Source of the DNA: Rugalucina vietnamica
Lineage: Eukaryota; Mollusca; Bivalvia; Lucinida; Lucinidae
Reading direction: 5' to 3'
Assembly (NCBI GenBank): GCA_964017185.1
Contig: OZ024876.1
Coordinates: 18,116,226 to 18,180,225 of the forward strand
Length of the DNA stretch: 64,000 nt
This document shows, in pieces, positions 32,152-44,343 of the stretch (the stretch's first letter is position 1; every line of letters begins with the position of its first letter). The notes beneath the pieces are model-generated. The model was not told the DNA's origin. It made no database searches and saw only the letters and a list, made by a program, of their open reading frames with translations. Both the position numbers and the translations under genes were made by a program.

Positions 32152-34853
32152 AGACCTGGGAAGGAGTTATAGGTCCAGAAGGGGTTGGAAAGTGCAACAG
32201 CAATGGTCTCTTGCTTCTCAGGAAGTGTGCTGAACATGATCTTCTAATCACCAACACAGTCTTCCGTCTACCTAATAGGAACAAAACATCCTGGATGCAT
32301 CCCCGTTCCAAACACTGGCATCTCATAGACTATGTCATAGTGCGGAGAACAGACAGGCAGGATGTTAAAGTGACAAAGACTATGTGTGGTGCAGACTGCT
32401 GGACAGATCATAGACTGGTTGTCAGCAAACTCAACCTAAGAATACAGCCTGCGATGCGACCTCAAGGCAAGAAAGCTCCTAAGAGACTGGATGTCTCAAA
32501 GCTGAATAAAGACAGCATGAGACAAGATTTCTTAACAGACATTTGCAACCAACTGGATGCAATGAATCTCAGTTCAGAGGACCCCGAAGAAAACTGGACA
32601 GTTTTCCATAAAACAGTTCTTTCTTCAGCTGCAAGCACCTTAGGCCATCCATCTCGCAAACATCAAGACTGGTTTGATGAGAATGATGATGAAATTCAGA
32701 GGCTTCTTGAAGAAAAGCACAGTTTGCTCAAGGCACATCAAGATGATACTAGCTCAGTATCAAAGAAAGCAGCCTACAGCAACATTTGTAAGGACATGCA
32801 AGATTCCTGGCTGAGGAAGAAAACAGAAGAAATTCAGTCTTTTGCGGATAGAAAGGACATGAAGAAATTTCATGATGCACTGAAAACCATTTATGGTCCA
32901 AAGAGTTCTGGAGCCACCACATTGCTCAGTGCAGATGGAAACACTCTTCTCACAGATAAAGGAGCTATCTTGGAAAGGTGGGCAGAACACTTCAATAGTG
33001 TGCTTAATCGACCATCAAGCATCAATCAGGATGCAATTGACAGACTTCCACAGATAGAGTGCAATGTTCTGTTAGATGAATTTCCTACTGTTACGGAAAC
33101 AAGAAAAGCGGTTCAACAACTATCATCTGGCAAAGCCCCAGGTGCAGATGCAATTCCTGCCGAAGTTTACAAGGCTGGGGGGCTACCCATGGCAGAGAAA
33201 CTGACAGAGTTGTTTCACTGTATGTGGAGGAAGGAGGCTATCCCACAAGAATTTAAGGATGCATCCATAATCCACCTATACAAGCAGAAAGGAAATCCTC
33301 AAGTCTGTGACAATCACAGAGGCATCTCCCTCCTATCAATTGCTGGGAAGATACTTGCAAAAATTCTGTTAAATCGTCTGAATGCTCATCTTGATCAGAC
33401 GGGACTTATCCCAGAAAGTCAATGTGGATTCAGAAAAGACAGAGGGACAATAGACATGATCTTCACAGCAAGACAGCTTCAGGAGAAATGCCAAGAACAG
33501 AATGTAGATCTATACATGACGTTTGTTGACCTCACCAAAGCTTTTGACACTGTTAGTCGTGATGGACTCTGGAAAATCATGGCCAAGTTTGGCTGTCCAC
33601 CCAGATTCATAGCTATGGTGTGGCAGTTTCATGATGGCATGCAGGCACGTGTGCAAAATGATGGAGAGTTCTCTGAACCATTTGAAGTAACAAATGGGGT
33701 CAAACAAGGCTGTGTTCTGGCACCAACACTGTTCAGCATGATGTTTTCTGCCATGCTTATGGATGCTTTTCAGGACAGTGACACTGGTTTTCCAATCAGG
33801 TACCGTTTTGATGGCAACATATTCAACCTCAGAAGGTTGCAAGCCAAAACTAAGGTCCAGACTGATGTGCTAGATGAGCTCCTCTATGCAGATGATATGG
33901 ATAAGAATGCCAACACAGAGGCAAAAATGCAAAGAGCCATGGATCAAGTCTCACAGTCATGTGATAACTATGATCTCACAATCAGCACAAAAAAGACAGA
34001 GGTTGTACACCAACCAGCCCCCGGAAAACCATATAATGAACCAACCATCACTGTGAATGGGCAAAAACTGAAAGTTGTTGACAAGTTCACCTACCTGGGA
34101 AGCACTCTCTCCAGAGCAGTGCATATTGATGATGAGATCACTGCCAGAATTGCAAAAGCTAGTGTGGCATTCGGAAGACTCCGTGCAAATGTCTGGGAGC
34201 GAAATGGAATCAAGCTTGACACCAAGCTGAAAGTCTACAAGGCTGTGGTACTGCCAACCCTCTTGTATGCATGTGAGACCTGGACAGTATACCAACGCCA
34301 TGCAAAGAGACTTAACCATTTCCACGTAAGCTGTTTGAGAAAGTTGTTAAAAATCAAGTGGCAGGACAAGATTCCAGACACAGAGGTCCTGAGGAAAGCA
34401 GGGATGCAAAGCATGCATACAGTCTTAAAGCTAGCACAGCTAAGATGGACTGGCCATGTTATAAGAATGCCTGATGCGCGACTTCCAAAGAAAGTTTTCT
34501 ATGGAGAACTACAGGAGGGAAAGCGCTCTCAAGGTGGCCAGAAGAAACGCTACAAAGACACCCTCAAAGCCTCTCTGAAGGATTTCGAAATACCAATGGG
34601 GTCCTGGGAACAGACTGCACAGGAGCGATCAAAGTGGCGAGGTCTCATCAACAAAGGAGCAGCTCTCTATGAAAAGAAGAGAATCTGTGAAGCTGAAAGA
34701 AAGCGAAGAGAGCGCAAAGCCAAAACAAATGTGCCACCAGCAGACTCTATGACATTGACTTGCTCTACTTGCAACCGACAGTTCAGAGCCAGAATTGGCC
34801 TAGTCAGCCATCAAAGAACTCACCAACACACATCAGCACTATTCAAGAAATAA
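32152..34853 (+). CDS. 5'-truncated LINE ORF: endonuclease end, RT, C2H2 finger; frame intact
   Basis: One uninterrupted frame of about 900 codons, opening just after a TAG near 32150 and ending at 34853. It starts inside the AP-endonuclease ([49 protein letters not shown]). It continues through a complete RT ([48 protein letters not shown] with the catalytic YADD) and a C-terminal region ([46 protein letters not shown]), and closes with a C2H2 finger ([20 protein letters not shown]). The start lies within the endonuclease, so the copy is a 5' truncation that cannot make a whole protein. I leave the clade open. Confidence 0.85.
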
Positions 34854-34903
34854 TGATGGTCTTTCTCATTAGTGAGAGACGAACTATCATGTGGTAAAAA
34901 CCC

Positions 34904-35270
34904 TTCAAATATCTTCTTCTCTGAAACCAATAGATTGACTTCAATGAAACTTGGCGTGAAGCATCCATGGCTATAGTACTACAATGTATATATAAATCAT
35001 GACCCTGTGATGACCTTGACCAAGTTTATGGCAAGGTCAACATGGGTTGCCCATGCATTTGAATGGGAAAAACTGTTAAAATGTCATTTGAAGGGAAAAG
35101 CCAGCAAGAAATTGGCAAATGGACAGAATATTGATTATTCTGAAAAAGGAAAACGGCCCAAGGGCTTCATCTGCCCCTGCACTGGGGTTAAATACCATAA
35201 TCTTCAAACCTGTTTATTGGTATATGCGGCAGACTCAGGTGAGCGTTTACAGGACCATTGGTCCTCTGGT
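34904..35270 (-). mobile_element. Tandem-core element fragment P6, 5' end only, reversed
   Basis: The complement carries CCAGAGGACCAATGGTCCTG at its 5' end (35250-35269), CGCTCACCTGAGTC, and then one monomer related to those at 46 and 52 kb (ATGCATTTGAATGGG, GACCTTGACC). The rest of the element is absent where LINE 3' sequence begins. Confidence 0.7.
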
Positions 35271-35865
35271 TTTTTTTTTAAAGAATGACACTCTATTTTC
35301 ATTCCAATCTAGGACTGAGGACCTGACCCACAATGTCCGTGGATTATGTCCTAGATTGAGTATACACGTCAGCTCTGTATACTGCTTTAAAATAGATCTG
35401 TCATTCTAAAACACCACTCCCCCATGTTTGTGTGCAATGTGCTTCACAGTGCTTATTTCTAAAGTGTACTTGATAAGGGTACTGTCTTTCATTTGGGATA
35501 ATTTCTGATTGATCACAGGTCCGCTTATGCTATCTCAAATGAATTTAAAATTTAACCAGACCCCATTACTGATTGTGGATTTAACTGCACTTGAGTGTTT
35601 GAAAAATGCTTATAAGTGTGCTACAGATGGTTCTAATCAAGTTGATTCTCAGGTGGGCGATCATTGCCCTTTGGGCTACTTGTTTGTTATGTCACTTTTC
35701 CCATTAATCATTGTCACCTTGACGTTGGACAGCATGACGTCGTTTCAGTGCATTGTTAATAAATGTGTAAATATTCCCATTGCAGTCTAACATTCAATGT
35801 GGGACGCTGAATAATATTTATACAGTTTCAGCTACTTTATTCTGTTTGTTAGAATCCAGATACAT
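35271..35865. other. Upstream region of FKRP, no gene
   Basis: 35282-35411 holds inverted pieces (CCAATCTAGGAC / GTCCTAGATTG, and AGAATGACA / TGTCATTCT), possibly a foldback element. A non-coding first exon of FKRP may lie here, but I cannot place it. Confidence 0.4.
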
Positions 35866-36070
35866 TATGAAAACACGTCCATGTAATACACAGATTTTTC
35901 CTAAGTTGTAAAAATTGAAGATTTTTGCCGAGGCGGTTCTAATGAGTACCCACAATATATGATTTGGATCAAAAATAAGAAAATTAGGTACCCCTGCAAA
36001 CCCCAGTTTTTCTATATACAAATGGGGTTTATGGGGGTATACATTTTATGGATGTTTTTCTGATGGATCA
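35866..36070. mobile_element. MITE-B copy 1
   Basis: It contains CCATGTAATACACAGATTTT, GCCGAGGCGGTTCTAATGAG, TACCCACAATATATG and the hairpin CCCCAGTTTTTCTATATACA / AAATGGGG. It preserves an uninterrupted TATATAGAAAAACTGGGG (on the complement), the exact empty site of the insertion at 52232. Confidence 0.75.
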
Positions 36071-36415
36071 GCTGATTCAGCTCAAATCTGTGAATTTTCC
36101 AGTATTAAATCGCTGTCAGTCAGTTGTAAGAATAAAATTACTTGTGACGTTTGTGATTTGATGGTCTTTACAACTGACATCCAATAAGTAAATTACTGTT
36201 ATTACTTGACAAATCACTGCTAGTCGGATCTTTTTCTTAATATAAACAAACAAAATTTTAGTGTGTTAATATTTAAGTTTTAAAAGTTTAAATTTCAGAC
36301 ATCAAATTGCTTTTCCATTATTCTTAATGTGTCAGTATATTTACATTTTTTTAAATAATTATTGTAAAATTTTTTTTTGTTTTTAAAAGAACTATTATTT
36401 TTCTCTTTTGTACAG

Positions 36416-36521
36416 GAATGATTTATGAACTTTGGGTGTCAAGATGAAGATAAATTGACTTGTGACATAAAATTCTCAACTGAGATTGGTCATCTGAGGC
36501 AGCAATCAGAATGACTTCAAA
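36416..36521 (+). promoter_or_regulatory. FKRP: FKRP 5' leader with short upstream ORFs
   Basis: TTCTCTTTTGTACAG ends at 36415 and looks like a splice acceptor, as expected if the first FKRP exon is non-coding. The 106-base leader contains uORFs at 36418-36447 (9 residues), 36425-36514 (29 residues), 36444-36458 (4 residues) and 36511-36525 (ATGACTTCAAAATGA). The last one's stop overlaps the FKRP ATG at 36522. None is in frame with FKRP. Acceptor use and uORF translation are inferred. Confidence 0.5.
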
Positions 36522-38051
36522 ATGAGGCTACAAAGATACTGTCGATATCTTCTGGTTGCCGTGGCAGTCAACATCCTGGTTCTGATCATTCTAAGTTGGT
36601 GGCAACAGAATATAGCCAGTAGCTCGGCAACAAGAAAACTTGAAGTGACCACAACAGCTGTGACTGTACCGGAACCGTCCATTACTATTGTTTACCAGGA
36701 TTTTGATTTGTCCAATAATGTGATGAGAGAGACTGTTGAAGGTGTTGTTAGAAATTTTTCGGATATTAATGTCATGGTTGTGTCGAAAACAGTCCCATAT
36801 CCTCCGCTTAACATTCTAGAAAGGAGAAATGTAAGGCAAATAATTTTGAAGAGTGAGTTGAAGCAAACATTTAATGAATCAAGACCAGAGCTCAATATCA
36901 GGACAAATTATGTACTTTTCTTGCCAGACGGTGTATCCATTTCGTATGAATTTAAAAAGAAACTGCAACAAAAGCTGAGAGAACAGGCAATGATTAATAG
37001 AGACAAACCATCTGTATTCATATTGCCAGTAAAACGTTCAAAGTTCAACTGTCATGGCCTCACTGTGGATTATAAGACATGGACAATTCAGATAGGAGAT
37101 ATAATATCCCTAGACGATGCTGAGCAGGTCCTACAGTGTGGCTATGTGACTGGTGATCATGGGCTCTTGTTCAGAACTCAAGACCTATATCTGTTAACCA
37201 ATCCATTTCTTGTGCCATCTTTCGTTAGTTTGTATATCCAATTATCTGTGATTGACCTAGAACCAGAGGTTCTAAGAACAGTGCTGTTACAAAGGTTTAA
37301 AAGTATTAGAAACGATCCACATTCCACGTGGCAGCATAAACAAACATATCAGGAAAATCTCAAAAATGTATATTCCCATCTTGGTATCAAACGTGTGATA
37401 CATGCTAACGGCAAAACAGATTGGTTTGGGTGCTCAAAAGAGACAAATCGTTGCTTTGACACTGTTTATAATGATATGCCAGAATATCTTTATCATGGCC
37501 GATGGACGCCTCCATGTTGTTTAAAAGCTTTACGGGAAACTGCTCAACACGTGTTTACTATTCTGGAATCTTGTAAAGTGCGCTACTGGTTAGAAGGAGG
37601 GAGTTTATTAGGAGCAGTACGGTATAAAGATATAATTCCATGGGATTATGATATTGATATTGGAATTTACAGAGATGACATGGTCAAATGTCCTGTGTTA
37701 ATGCAAATTAAAAAACAACCATTTGTAAATGAGGAAGGCTTCTCATGGGAGAAATCCATTGAGGGAGAGGGAGACTTTTTCCGAGTGCAATACAGTGAAA
37801 CTAACCATCTACATGTTGATATTTTCCCATTTTATTCCAGAAAAGGCATAATGACTAAAGATACTTGGATCAAGGGGCATAAGCAGGATACTGAATTCCC
37901 TGAGCATTTCTTGAAGCCCTTGACACAAGTAGAGTTTGCAGGGCTGAAAGCTTCTGCTCCAAATAATGTCAGGAAGTTTCTGGAATACAAGTTTGGGAAA
38001 GGTGTAATAGAGAGTCCAAGATACCCAAACCAGAAACAGGTCTTTCAATGA
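36522..38051 (+). CDS. FKRP: Fukutin-related protein (ribitol-5-phosphate transferase), single exon, complete
   Basis: 509 residues, close to human FKRP (495) and, as in vertebrates, coded in one exon. The family transfers ribitol-5-phosphate from CDP-ribitol to the O-mannosyl glycan of alpha-dystroglycan in the Golgi. Visible parts: a type II signal anchor (residues ~8-27, CRYLLVAVAVNILVLIILSW); a stem/N-terminal domain; a cysteine set WFGCSKETNRCF ... WTPPCC (~302-330) matching the zinc-binding cysteines of human FKRP; and the LicD-type nucleotidyltransferase core YWLEGGSLLGAVRYKDIIPW followed by DYDIDIGIY (~354-382) with the catalytic aspartates. Then come FFRVQYSETNHLHVDIFPFY and the C-terminal APNNVRKFLEYKFGKGVIES. 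The ATG at 36522 gives MRLQRYCR, like human MRLTRC. A MITE-A starts three bases after the stop. No lesion is seen. Confidence 0.95.
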   Translation: MRLQRYCRYLLVAVAVNILVLIILSWWQQNIASSSATRKLEVTTTAVTVPEPSITIVYQDFDLSNNVMRETVEGVVRNFSDINVMVVSKTVPYPPLNILERRNVRQIILKSELKQTFNESRPELNIRTNYVLFLPDGVSISYEFKKKLQQKLREQAMINRDKPSVFILPVKRSKFNCHGLTVDYKTWTIQIGDIISLDDAEQVLQCGYVTGDHGLLFRTQDLYLLTNPFLVPSFVSLYIQLSVIDLEPEVLRTVLLQRFKSIRNDPHSTWQHKQTYQENLKNVYSHLGIKRVIHANGKTDWFGCSKETNRCFDTVYNDMPEYLYHGRWTPPCCLKALRETAQHVFTILESCKVRYWLEGGSLLGAVRYKDIIPWDYDIDIGIYRDDMVKCPVLMQIKKQPFVNEEGFSWEKSIEGEGDFFRVQYSETNHLHVDIFPFYSRKGIMTKDTWIKGHKQDTEFPEHFLKPLTQVEFAGLKASAPNNVRKFLEYKFGKGVIESPRYPNQKQVFQ

Positions 38052-38054
38052 ATT

Positions 38055-38288
38055 GAGCCTGTGCGTGAGAAAACCAACAATCTGCATATGCGAAACCAAA
38101 GGCGCAGACCAGCTTCGCGGTCACCGCGAAGCTGATCAGCGCCTTTGTTTTCGCTACATGGATAATACAAATCCTCTACTTCCTAAATCCAAAATTTCCA
38201 GTCTCTAGCCATCTTCCGTGCTTGTACAGCCCAGTTTGTGTTGGACCTGTTTGGAAACCACATTGTTGGTTTTCCCACGAGGCGGCTC
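38055..38288 (+). mobile_element. MITE-A copy in the FKRP 3' UTR
   Basis: 234 bp from GAGCCTGTGCGTGAGAAAAC to TTCCCACGAGGCGGCTC, flanked by AATT on both sides (38051-38054, 38289-38292). The central palindrome is CAGCTTCGCGG / CCGCGAAGCTG. The first A of the left AATT is the last base of the FKRP TGA. Confidence 0.85.
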
Positions 38289-38292
38289 AATT

Positions 38293-39166
38293 TATTTGTA
38301 CTGTGGTTTTACATTCCAGTCAACAGTTTTTCATCCCTATCAGCATGTTATACTGTGGGGAGTTTATGTACATGTATCTTGCTGAAAGACAATTTGGCAC
38401 CAGTGACAGATATGCTCTATCACTAGTGCACCACGTTCCCCTCAATGATTTTTTTAAAGAGAACAAATGCATTGTGGTATATTAGTAGTCTTCAAATTAA
38501 GAGGTTTAAGCCAGATTTAAACCCACTTTTGCCGGGTTGTGCTCTGTGCCCTTGAGCATACATCAACAGTATTTAACATCCCATATACTGATCAAGTATC
38601 CAAAAACATCAGTCACTGGGAAGCGGATCTGCGCCTTTGTTTTTGCATATGCAGATACATGTACATTGTAGTTTGGGGTCCATACAGGCCACACCCCAGG
38701 CATGTCATTATCTACCAATTTCGATGTATAAAGGAAATACATGAAAAAATCTTCTTCTCTGCAACCGCTTGACACAAAGCTTGTATATTTGATATGCAAC
38801 AATTTTATGTGGAGCTCTACATAAATCCTGCCAATCATGCCCCTGGGGTCAAATATGGCCCCACCCCAGGGGTCATTATAGGACCCTGACCTTGTATGAT
38901 GATTTTTTAAGTGAACCAAAATGGCGGACACGAGGATACACAATCCAGAAAAGAGCTATTCTGCTGATGTAAGTAGGGTTTCAAGGGTTTTGATCGACTC
39001 AGTATCAGAAGATAGATAGATAGTCACATGACCAAGATGGCCACCATACCCATATATGGGGTAAAAACCCCAGCTACTTTGTCCAGTGACTGTACTTGTT
39101 GATTCTCAGTTGAGCGATCGTTACCCTTGGGCTACTTGTTATTTTATACATGGAAGTTATTTATTT
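38293..39166. repeat. Intergenic stretch with old repeat fragments
   Basis: 38690-38885 is a reversed, degraded piece of the P1/P2-type monomer (CCCCTGGGGTCAAATATGGC). 38985-39030 has a LINE tail (TTGATCGACTCAGTATCAGA then GATAGATAGATAG). No gene is supported. Confidence 0.55.
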
Positions 39167-39402
39167 GAGTATCTGCATGAGAAAGCCAACCAGGTCCAAC
39201 ACTAACCTGGCTGTACATCTATGGAAGAAGACTAGAAGCTTTAAATTTTGGATTTTAGAAGAAGAGGGATACAACTATCTAAGACGCAAAAACAAGGGGA
39301 CTGATAAGCTGTGCGAGCTGATTAGTTGTGCAGTTACTGCACAGCTGATCTGCATCTTTGATATTGCATATGCAGATTGCTGGTTTTCTGATGCAGAGAC
39401 TC
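39167..39402 (-). mobile_element. MITE-A copy
   Basis: It shows the family landmarks in reverse: GTCCAACACTAACCTGGCTG, AGAAGCTTTAAATTTTGGAT, and the palindrome CAGTTACTGCACAGCTGATC. It is diverged and the target duplication is not clear. Confidence 0.7.
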
Positions 39403-39636
39403 AGTTACCTACATTACACACTACATATATGTACTTCTTTGGAATAAAAATCTCAGACATTTGGCTGTGATACATGTAGTTACACACTATATAGTACAAG
39501 ATTTTGGCTGCGATACAATGTAGTTACACATATGGGAATACATTTTTTACATGTAGCTTGTGCTTAATTATAACCCACAAATATTAAGTATTTAGTTTTT
39601 GGTTTTTCTACCTCTGGCATTTTAATATGGGTGCAT

Positions 39637-39790
39637 TTATAGGCGAGGCGGCTCTCTACGTGTACCCACAAACAATGTTTTGAGCAAAAATATTGAAAAT
39701 ATCGAACATTTTCCAATGAAATCTTCAATTTTTAAGGATGAAAAATTGCATGGGCATATTTTCATCGTATTCAAAACATGATGTCAGACA
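39637..39790. mobile_element. MITE-B partial copy
   Basis: AGGCGAGGCGGCTCTCTACG, TGTACCCACAAACAATGTTT and GAGCAAAAATA mark the central part of MITE-B. The ends are degraded. Confidence 0.55.
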
Positions 39791-40274
39791 CCAGTGTCCA
39801 TGCCCAGGGTGGGGCAAGTTTTGCCTGTTTTCTCATCCATTCTTTGGCAGTGTATATGTAAGTGTGAGTACAGTCAAAGTCACGTGTCTGGAATTCAACC
39901 CTTTTTTTAATGAACTTCGATACAGAAAAAACAAGTCAAAACAAAGTAAAATCCACTTTAACAATTTTAATTAAAATTTTTATAATAAAATGCATTAAAA
40001 ATCACAGATACTGAAAATGTTCAATTTGGCCACATATATAAAAATCTGCTATGTGCATGGAAAACTGAAAGTAAAATTGTTTTGAAATAACATTCTTGAA
40101 CATTTGGACGGATAGGAAAATAATTGTATGCATACATAAGAAGATCAATCTTTTAACTGCGAAGAAATAAAAAACATTGTCTTTAATGATACCAAAATGG
40201 TATGTTTGTCTTTTTGAAGGGAATGTTTGTTTGATGTTGTTCTTTGCATAACTGGACATGTACAAGCATTTGGG

Positions 40275-40318
40275 CCATTTATTTTCACTGTTAATCTTGG
40301 CAAATTTATTTGTTTTAT
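40275..40318 (-). terminator. DNAI1: Possible DNAI1 polyadenylation signals
   Basis: Three AATAAA hexamers on the minus strand (TTTATT on the plus near 40278, 40304 and 40313) lie 165-210 bases after the DNAI1 stop. They are the nearest cluster downstream. Assignment is by position only. Confidence 0.4.
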
Positions 40319-40483
40319 TCCTAGCTCATAGCTTCCCAAGAGTCTTCCACATACACTGTATTTAAATAGGATTTTTTTTTTATCAAAATCATGTATTGTC
40401 AAATCTTCCGCACACATCCTCGCTGGCACAATAACTTTTCACTGATGGAACATGAAACTGTCTGTCGATAACTAACTCAGACC

Positions 40484-40600
40484 TCAGTTGGTCTTAGCCT
40501 CTGGGGGTGGGTCACGCACCATGGATAACAGTTTGTCTAGCTTGGCAATCTCCAACTTTTCTCTTTCTTGTGGGTCCTGGGCAGGGGCCCCTTTCTTCTC
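40484..40600 (-). CDS. DNAI1: DNAI1 last coding exon
   Basis: After TGTTTCAG it encodes [38 protein letters not shown] and the stop. The EIAKLDKLL tail is the conserved C-terminus of the family. Phase 0. Confidence 0.92.
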   Translation of the reverse strand, partial: EKKGAPAQDPQEREKLEIAKLDKLLSMVRDPPPEAKTN

Positions 40601-43600
40601 CTGAAACACATGGAGGATATAGATAACTATTTGCTGCAAAGATGATAAATTTGCCACAACATGAGAAAACTTAAGGAATTCCGACCAGGTTCGACACACA
40701 TCAGGCTGTGCAGTCACAGAAGAATGCTAGAACCTCATCATTTCAGATTTAAGAAGAGGGATTGTTACCAAGTCACTTGAGAAACATTTAACTAGTTTCA
40801 GAGAAAAAGAAAGCTGTGAAAATCTCTTAAAAATCAAAGATAAATGACATTTTCAAAAAATCACTTAGGACTTATGGCAAATATACACAAACATACAGGT
40901 CTGTAGTACACATATGTATCATGATATGCTTTATTATGTTGAGAGCTGACCCAGCCTGTTCAACAGTTGTCAAAGACTTAAAATTTCCGAGGCAGCTACA
41001 CAAATGATTGATTAAAATTCTAACTGAATTTGAACTGCATCTTAAATGTTTACAAAGTCATGAAGACGTTTTCAGTACAAAATTGTGTGCATATTTTGTG
41101 CAATATAATACATGTATTTAAGCTGTGCCGGATTGATGATCACATGGACCAAGTGTTGAGTACAACATATCATGCAGTGAATACATAAAATTTCAACATT
41201 GATTATATCAAGGAACATTGTACTGATCAATAATTAGATTATAATTTAGTTTAATCCCATTATGTAAACATGTCGTGGCAAAGGTCACTTTGGTTCGGTG
41301 TTCCGTTAACAGGTAAACGGGACACAGTTGGTCACAGGGAGGTGACAATCAACAATGCAAGGATTATACATGCCTTATTTGGACACTGTGAGGTTTTTCT
41401 TTTACAGTTTAAAATCAAGGCCAACGATATGGTCATGTTATGTTCCCGAACTTGTACCCCTCCTTTTGGAGTCTGACATTGAACCGCTGGGCTACCTCAC
41501 TACATACATGTATTATATACATTGTACTTAAAACAGACAGTGACTTAGACATAGCTCCAAGATTATAAAACTATTTTCATGCTCAACTCAGTCGAGGATG
41601 AACTTTGAAGTCTTCATATATTCTGAAATAGGCCATGTTAATTGAAATTTTCGGTTTGGCCCATCTAATCTAGTAGTTTATCCTGCTTATAAATATTAAA
41701 ATGCCAACAATTTTTGGCATTTTAACATTTATGAGCAGGATAAATTTTAGTCTCACCTGAGCTGAGCATGAAAAAAGTTTTTTAACCTCGGGTCATTGTA
41801 TATACACATGAGGGGTAAGGGTACTTGACATTGGCTACAAATCTACTTATATACAATCTTACTTGTGCTTCCTTTTTAAAATAAGAACATTATTTATTAA
41901 TTTCATGTGAACATGAACATACACAGATAGCTAAGAAAAAATCAAAACAAAAAAAAAAAATGTGAGCTAGCATTGTTTTTAAAAATCTTGCTGTGTATTG
42001 AAAAGGCATCTTGACAATAATGATATGGGATTTTGTCAATATGATAATAGATTTCCAAACAGAAGAAAGCATGAGCCACATCATGAGAAAACCAATATTT
42101 TACAATATGTTAAAACAAATGTGCAGATCAGCTTCGCAGTAACTGCGAAGCGAACTGCTAAGGGATCAGCGCCTTTGTTTTTGATCAGCGCCTTTGCTTT
42201 TGCCTCACAGATAGTGCAATTCCCGAGCAATTCCCCTACTTTCTAAATCCATAGCCTCCTTTTGTGACTGTACAGGTTTGTTTGTGTTAGACCTGGTCGG
42301 AAACCACATTGTTGGTTTTCTCATGACGCTGCTAAGTCCAGACATGCTATACAGCACAGTGTGCAGTTGTCACAATTTATAAACTATATATGCAAAAGCG
42401 TAGTAGATTTTTTTTCCATATGTAATACAACAAACAATGCTATTTATTCATATCATATTTCAGATGCCATGCTTTAATTATTTCACATTTGAACATGCAT
42501 ACAGAATCAGAAGAAAACCCTTAACAAAAACGTTTTGTAAAGCAATCAAAATACAATACAAATGCCCCTGTTCTTTTTTTCTGAAACCCCTTAAATATAC
42601 TACGAAAAGACTTAAAGGTGTAACAATTCATGATTGATATCAAAAATGCTAGAGATGAAGTGAAACAAACTCTGGAATTTATCCTAGGGTGGATCATCTT
42701 TTCCTTACACAGTACAGAGTAAAATGATTATTAGCCCATTCCAAAACTTTCAGTTAAAAATCATGTAGGCACAAAAAAAGACGCAGTTGTCCAAAACTTC
42801 GTTAGCTTAACGCTGTCATTGAATCCTCAATTTGTTGCCTATATATCGACTTCAAAAGCAAATACACTTATTTTTTGTTGAAAAAATGTGAGAATCCTTT
42901 GCATTGCAAAAAATATTATTTTTTGTTGAAAAATGTGAGAATCCTTTGCATTGCAAAGGATCCTCACATTTTTTCAACAAAAAATAACAGTGTATTTGTA
43001 ATATTGCCATTTGAAACTTTAACGAATCGTTAACTAACCACATCCAATCGTTAATTCTCGACATCGTTAATTTTGAACAACTGGCCCCTGGTATACACAG
43101 TTCAAGTTTCCTTCTGATTCTATTCATATGTGCGCATGCTATACATGGGACTTACTGCTAACTTATGATACAATTTCTGAATAGGAGATTCCTCGGGAAT
43201 GTCAAGCTTACAATGATAAATAAACATGTTAACATGCACACAGATACTGGGGTATATAAAATGAGTTCTATCATGAGAAAAACAGATTTTTGTGTATGCA
43301 AAAACAATGACACAGATCAGCTGTGCAATACATGTAAATGCATGGCTGTGATCAGTGCCTTAATTTTGTTTCAAGATAGTAAATCCCTTTTCTTCATATA
43401 TCAGAAATTTCAAGCTTCTAGCCTTCTTCTGTGATAGTACAGGCAGGTTTTTGTCTGAGCTGATAGGATATCCTGAAAACAGGTTTTCTTGTGATACAGC
43501 ATAACTAAGCCGTGACACGAGAAAACTGGTCTTCAGGATTTCCTACCAGATGCAACATAAATGGGTCTGTGCAGCCACAGAAAAGGGCTAGAAGCTTGAA

Positions 43601-44310
43601 ATTTCGAATTTAATAAGAAGAGGGATTGTACTATCTGAGTAGTGAAAACAAAAGTGCTGATCTGCGGCTTTGTTTCGCATAGGCAAAAATACGGTTTTCT
43701 CATGACATGGCTCAAATGATATATTGAGAAACTTAAAAGAAACTCCTAGAATCATTGTACATGTAACTACAATGAATGAAAACCTCCAAAGATTGCTTTT
43801 CATATCATGTAAAAAGCTTTGTAAAAAGCCTTAATCGTCATTTTGCAACCAGAGCAGTTCAGAAACCATCTATCAGAAACACATAATTTTAAGTCAACAG
43901 CTCAATAGCCCTTTTCACTTAATAGGCTGTTCAATAGCTCTTCTTTTGAAGTTAGAAAATACAAACTTTTAGTCACTGTTAGTGACTGTTAAGGTTTGAG
44001 CCTGATTTGTGTCTAACCTGGTTGGAGATCCAAGGGACAGTGTGGCTCAACAAAGTCATTATGAGCCAGTCAGTGTTGGATTGGAAAAATTCGGAATTAC
44101 AAGCAGAAAATTCCTTCATTTGGCAAAGCCTCATCTCGTCTCACCTATCCTGTCTTCAGTAGACAGTCAGCTTACACTAGTAATTTTCTATCAGAAAATT
44201 CATGAGCCTACGCATGAGGAAACCAACAATCTTGGTTTCTGAACAGGTCCAACACAAATCAGGCTGCACAGACAATGAAAATAGCTAGTAACCTGAAATT
44301 TCAGACAGAG

Positions 44311-44343
<33 letters not shown>

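Noticed and set aside
33510-34325. Long minus-strand frames within 33.5-34.3 kb
   Set aside because: They are shadows of the plus-strand RT ORF with no motifs of their own.
38222-38485. Frames downstream of FKRP as an additional small gene
   Set aside because: Their first parts lie in the MITE-A copy and have no start or domain support.
36522-40600. FKRP and DNAI1 as a functional pair because they converge
   Set aside because: One is a Golgi glycosyltransferase, the other an axonemal subunit; 2.4 kb of element-rich DNA separates them and no shared control is visible.
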